A stretch of DNA of 6,883 nucleotides from an uncultured Rickettsiales bacterium (lineage in GTDB: Bacteria; Pseudomonadota; Alphaproteobacteria; Rickettsiales; Midichloriaceae), in assembly GCA_937996615.1 (NCBI GenBank), contig CALKVD010000104.1, positions 1 through 6,883 of the forward strand, given 5' to 3'. The position numbers were made by a program, and so were the translations under genes. Below, in pieces: positions 4,848-6,883 of the stretch (position 1 is the first letter of the stretch; each line of letters starts with the position of its first letter). Below the pieces are notes generated by a model, which saw only the letters and a program-made list of their open reading frames with translations, was not told where the DNA came from and made no database searches.

Positions 4848-6038
4848 CTATTCCTGTCTCTGAACCAACGCCAAGGTAAAATAACGCAACGATTGTATTA
4901 ATTTTAGAATCAACTCTTTTTTCGGCGCCAATCTAATCTGCAATTGATCCAGAGATTCCAAAGCTTTAGCCGCATAAATTTCTGCAATCTGCCTAACACT
5001 CACTTCTATTTTATAAATAATCATTAATTGTTTTAGCTGATTTTCTATTTCGCCAGTCAGAACATCTCCCTGATATACTTGCATCAAAATCTTTGATTCT
5101 GCCTCGCTACAACAAGACAAGAGCAGCATTAAAGGCAGAGTCATTTTGCCTTCTTTTATATCTTGGAATATATCTTTTTTCTGTGACTTTCCACAATAAT
5201 CGAGGAGATCATCAATAATTTGAAAACAAATCCCAAGATTAAGCCCAAAATTTTCAATAAAACCCGCTAATTCATCTTCCGCCCCACTAGCTAGCGCGAC
5301 ACTTTCACAAGCAGCGGCAAATAGCGTTGCAGTTTTTGCTTCTATCAATCCGAGATATTGCTCAAAACTTATTTGATAGTCACCAATCATTTCAAGCTGT
5401 CTAACTTCAGCTGATGCAATAATTGCCGAAGCTTTAGCTAAAGAGTTCAAAGCTTTGAGAGATTCAGTTTGTAACATAAGATTGAACGATTGACTAAAAA
5501 GATAATCCCCAACCAAAATGATTGCTTTTTCTCCCCAGATAGTGTGGGCTGATGGCATCCCTCTTCTGATTTTACTTTTGTCAATAACGTCATCATGTAG
5601 CAACGTTGCAGTATGAATCATCTCAACAGCAGTTGCGAGCAGAATTGAATTCTGTTGGGTATCAAAAATAATTCCAGTAACTAAAGCCAAGAGAGGTCTA
5701 AGCCTTTTCCCTCCTGCTTTTGCTATATGCTGCGTCACTATTGTGATAAGTGATTCAGTTTGGTTCAGATTTGGGGTATCGCCCTGGTTAGTTCGATCAT
5801 TAAGATTATCAATCTGAGGTACATCAACTAATAATTTTAGATTAAATATTTCATTAATTTTACTATAATCTTCAACAAAATCCTTTGATTTATTTTTTCC
5901 TGTGTTTGCTATTATACTTTTTGGCCAACAATTGCTAATCGACGCTATAATCGAAGCATCAACCTGGAGTAGATTTTCTGCAACCACAGATTGAATTTCG
6001 TTCAGATAGTCTTTCAAAGTTTTATTTTCTATAGTCAC
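4848..6038 (-). CDS. ispB: Long-chain polyprenyl diphosphate synthase IspB (octaprenyl-type) with N-terminal insertion
   Basis: This enzyme elongates farnesyl diphosphate with isopentenyl diphosphate to make the all-trans prenyl tail of ubiquinone. Class I prenyltransferase motifs are complete: GGKRLRP (109-115), the first Asp-rich motif D149-D150-V-I-D153 in ATLLHDDVIDKSKIRRG, GDYLFSQSF (177-185), EAKTATLF (233-240), and the second Asp-rich motif D276-D277-L-L-D280, then EGKMTLPLML (296-305). The residues before the first motif match E. coli IspB (TATLLHDDV), fitting a long-chain product. Length is 396 residues against roughly 320-340 usual. The excess is an Asn/Asp/Lys-rich insertion at about residues 37-93 between helix 1 (LKDYLNEIQ...) and the GGKRLRP helix. 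The start is GTG 6038 with an in-frame TAA 18 bases upstream and no visible Shine-Dalgarno; no other ATG precedes the core. The exact chain length is not readable from sequence. Confidence 0.95.
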   Translation of the reverse strand: MTIENKTLKDYLNEIQSVVAENLLQVDASIIASISNCWPKSIIANTGKNKSKDFVEDYSKINEIFNLKLLVDVPQIDNLNDRTNQGDTPNLNQTESLITIVTQHIAKAGGKRLRPLLALVTGIIFDTQQNSILLATAVEMIHTATLLHDDVIDKSKIRRGMPSAHTIWGEKAIILVGDYLFSQSFNLMLQTESLKALNSLAKASAIIASAEVRQLEMIGDYQISFEQYLGLIEAKTATLFAAACESVALASGAEDELAGFIENFGLNLGICFQIIDDLLDYCGKSQKKDIFQDIKEGKMTLPLMLLLSCCSEAESKILMQVYQGDVLTGEIENQLKQLMIIYKIEVSVRQIAEIYAAKALESLDQLQIRLAPKKELILKLIQSLRYFTLALVQRQE

Positions 6039-6058
6039 TTTATATAAAATATATAATT

Positions 6059-6077
6059 ATTATAAATGCTATATAGC
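6059..6077 (-). promoter_or_regulatory. Possible ispB -10 element with adjacent 10-bp palindrome
   Basis: On the minus strand TATAAT (6064-6059) lies 20 bases before the GTG start. Immediately upstream is the perfect palindrome GCTATATAGC (6068-6077), which would overlap the -10/-35 spacer and could be an operator. No recognisable -35 is present at 16-18 bp. Confidence 0.25.
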
Positions 6078-6139
6078 AGTATAATAGTTCAGAGTACAGA
6101 ATTATTAAATTAAATACTTTAAGATTGATACCTTTAAAC

Positions 6140-6168
6140 TTGACATTAAATTAACAAGAATTTAGAAT
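6140..6168 (+). promoter_or_regulatory. Near-consensus sigma-70 promoter of the CADD-like gene
   Basis: A perfect -35, TTGACA (6140-6145), a 17-bp spacer and TAGAAT (6163-6168, 5/6) form the best promoter in the window. Transcription would start near 6175, giving a leader of about 32 bases. Confidence 0.75.
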
Positions 6169-6174
6169 TCGCAA

Positions 6175-6195
6175 CTAATTATTAATAATAATTAG
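6175..6195 (+). repeat. Leader hairpin abutting the ribosome binding site
   Basis: CTAATTAT (6175-6182) pairs with ATAATTAG (6188-6195), and one further T-A pair closes the loop to three bases. It begins at the predicted transcription start and its right arm includes the AG of the AGG (6194-6196) that is the only Shine-Dalgarno candidate for ATG 6207. The fold could limit ribosome access or protect the 5' end. Confidence 0.5.
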
Positions 6196-6206
6196 GCTGT
6201 TTTAAC

Positions 6207-6883
6207 ATGCAATTTATAGACGTTTTACACCATAATTTGGAAGAACTTTATCTCCTTAAACATCCATTTTACCAAATGTGGAGCAATGGGTCCCTCGATA
6301 TTAACATATTACAAAACTATGCAATAGAATACTATCACCATGTAGCAGCATTCCCTCGCTATATCAGCGCGATTCATTCTCAATCTAGCAATATCAAAAT
6401 TCGCCAAATTTTATTAGATAATTTAGTAGACGAAGAAAAAGGCGAGGATAACCACCCAGAGTTGTGGCAACGCTTTGGCGATGGTATTGGAGTCGAACGG
6501 TCTAAATATAATTATGATAAAATCAAGCATAAACAAACCAAAGAATTGGTCGAAGGCTATTTTGACCTTGTGAAAACCGACTTTGCTACTGGTCTTGGCG
6601 CTTTATATGCTTACGAAAGACAAACTCCGGAAGTCTCTAACTCAAAAATTGATGGCCTCAAGACCCATTATGGGATCAATGACCCAAAAACACTACAATT
6701 TTTCAGCACCCATATGGCAGCCGATGAATGGCATAGACAAGAGTTTGCTGATATAATTTCGGACCTTGCCCCCGAGCAGCAGCAAAAAGTTCTTGCTGGA
6801 GCTTTGGCTGGTGCGAAACTATTATGGGGCTTTTTGGACGGATTGCTGGAAGATGTGCGAATGCAAAATAATCAGTGTGTAGT
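6207..6883 (+). CDS. CADD-family self-sacrificing p-aminobenzoate synthase, 3' end cut by window
   Basis: This belongs to the TenA/PqqC-like CADD group. In Chlamydia trachomatis the homologue CT610 makes p-aminobenzoate for folate from one of its own tyrosines, using a dimetal oxygenase centre. All metal ligands are visible: E76, H83, E137, H169, D173 and H176, matching CT610 E81, H88, E142, H174, D178 and H181 with a constant offset of five. Y22 (HPFYQMW) and K147 (SKIDGL) match the reported sacrificial Tyr27 and amino donor Lys152. Other family signatures are YYHHVAAFPRYISAIHS (42-58), DEEKGEDNHPELW (75-87), HMAADEWH (169-176) and LWGFLDGLL (206-214). The frame is open to the window edge at 225 codons, and CT610 has about 231 residues, so only a few may be missing. 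It starts at ATG 6207 behind a near-consensus promoter. The death-domain-binding role proposed in Chlamydia cannot be judged here. Confidence 0.9.
   Translation, partial: MQFIDVLHHNLEELYLLKHPFYQMWSNGSLDINILQNYAIEYYHHVAAFPRYISAIHSQSSNIKIRQILLDNLVDEEKGEDNHPELWQRFGDGIGVERSKYNYDKIKHKQTKELVEGYFDLVKTDFATGLGALYAYERQTPEVSNSKIDGLKTHYGINDPKTLQFFSTHMAADEWHRQEFADIISDLAPEQQQKVLAGALAGAKLLWGFLDGLLEDVRMQNNQCV

Noticed and set aside
4633..4863. A 76-codon plus-strand open frame starting at TTG
   Set aside because: It has no ribosome binding site, a low-complexity Ile/Tyr/His-rich translation with no recognisable domain, and it overlaps the 3' end of ispB on the opposite strand.

Overview
This AT-rich window most likely comes from an obligate intracellular alphaproteobacterium of the order Rickettsiales, probably Rickettsiaceae-like. 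The evidence is strong A/T codon bias, long non-coding gaps, a short class Ia NrdB, small outer-membrane beta-barrel surface proteins in tandem, and a CADD-type protein of the kind used by Chlamydia and Rickettsiales in folate synthesis. This placement is inferred from gene content; no marker gene is present to fix the genus. The window begins at a contig end: its first 14 bases match the 3' end of the Illumina read-2 adapter and are not genomic.

Layout, left to right. A 3'-truncated rsfS (ribosome silencing factor, minus strand) runs into the adapter. Upstream of it on the same strand is nrdB, the radical-carrying small subunit of aerobic ribonucleotide reductase. The two are separated by 113 bp holding a perfect 17-bp inverted repeat. 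A 336-bp divergent spacer with candidate promoters on both strands and a 19-bp palindrome leads to three plus-strand genes for exported proteins. The first two (161 and 194 aa) are 5 bp apart and look like one operon ending in an intrinsic terminator. The third (267 aa) is an intact eight-stranded OmpA/opacity-type barrel with its own leader. A 953-bp gene-free gap with several strong hairpins follows. Next comes ispB (minus strand), encoding the long-chain polyprenyl diphosphate synthase for the ubiquinone tail. A divergent spacer holds a near-consensus sigma-70 promoter for the last gene, a CADD-family protein that runs off the right edge.

Functionally this is housekeeping metabolism (dNTP synthesis, quinone side chain, p-aminobenzoate/folate, ribosome hibernation) around a small surface-protein island. 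The island is the most unusual part. The 161-aa protein shares its leader, signal peptide and first barrel strand with the 267-aa protein, then turns into a low-complexity tail with repeated DLxP-type motifs. The 194-aa protein has its own signal peptide and matches the 267-aa barrel only from strand 2 onward. Together the pair carries one full set of eight strands on two separately exported chains. Other points of interest are an approximately 57-residue insertion near the N-terminus of IspB, conservation of the self-sacrificing tyrosine and lysine in the CADD protein, and a possible RNA switch before the 267-aa gene.
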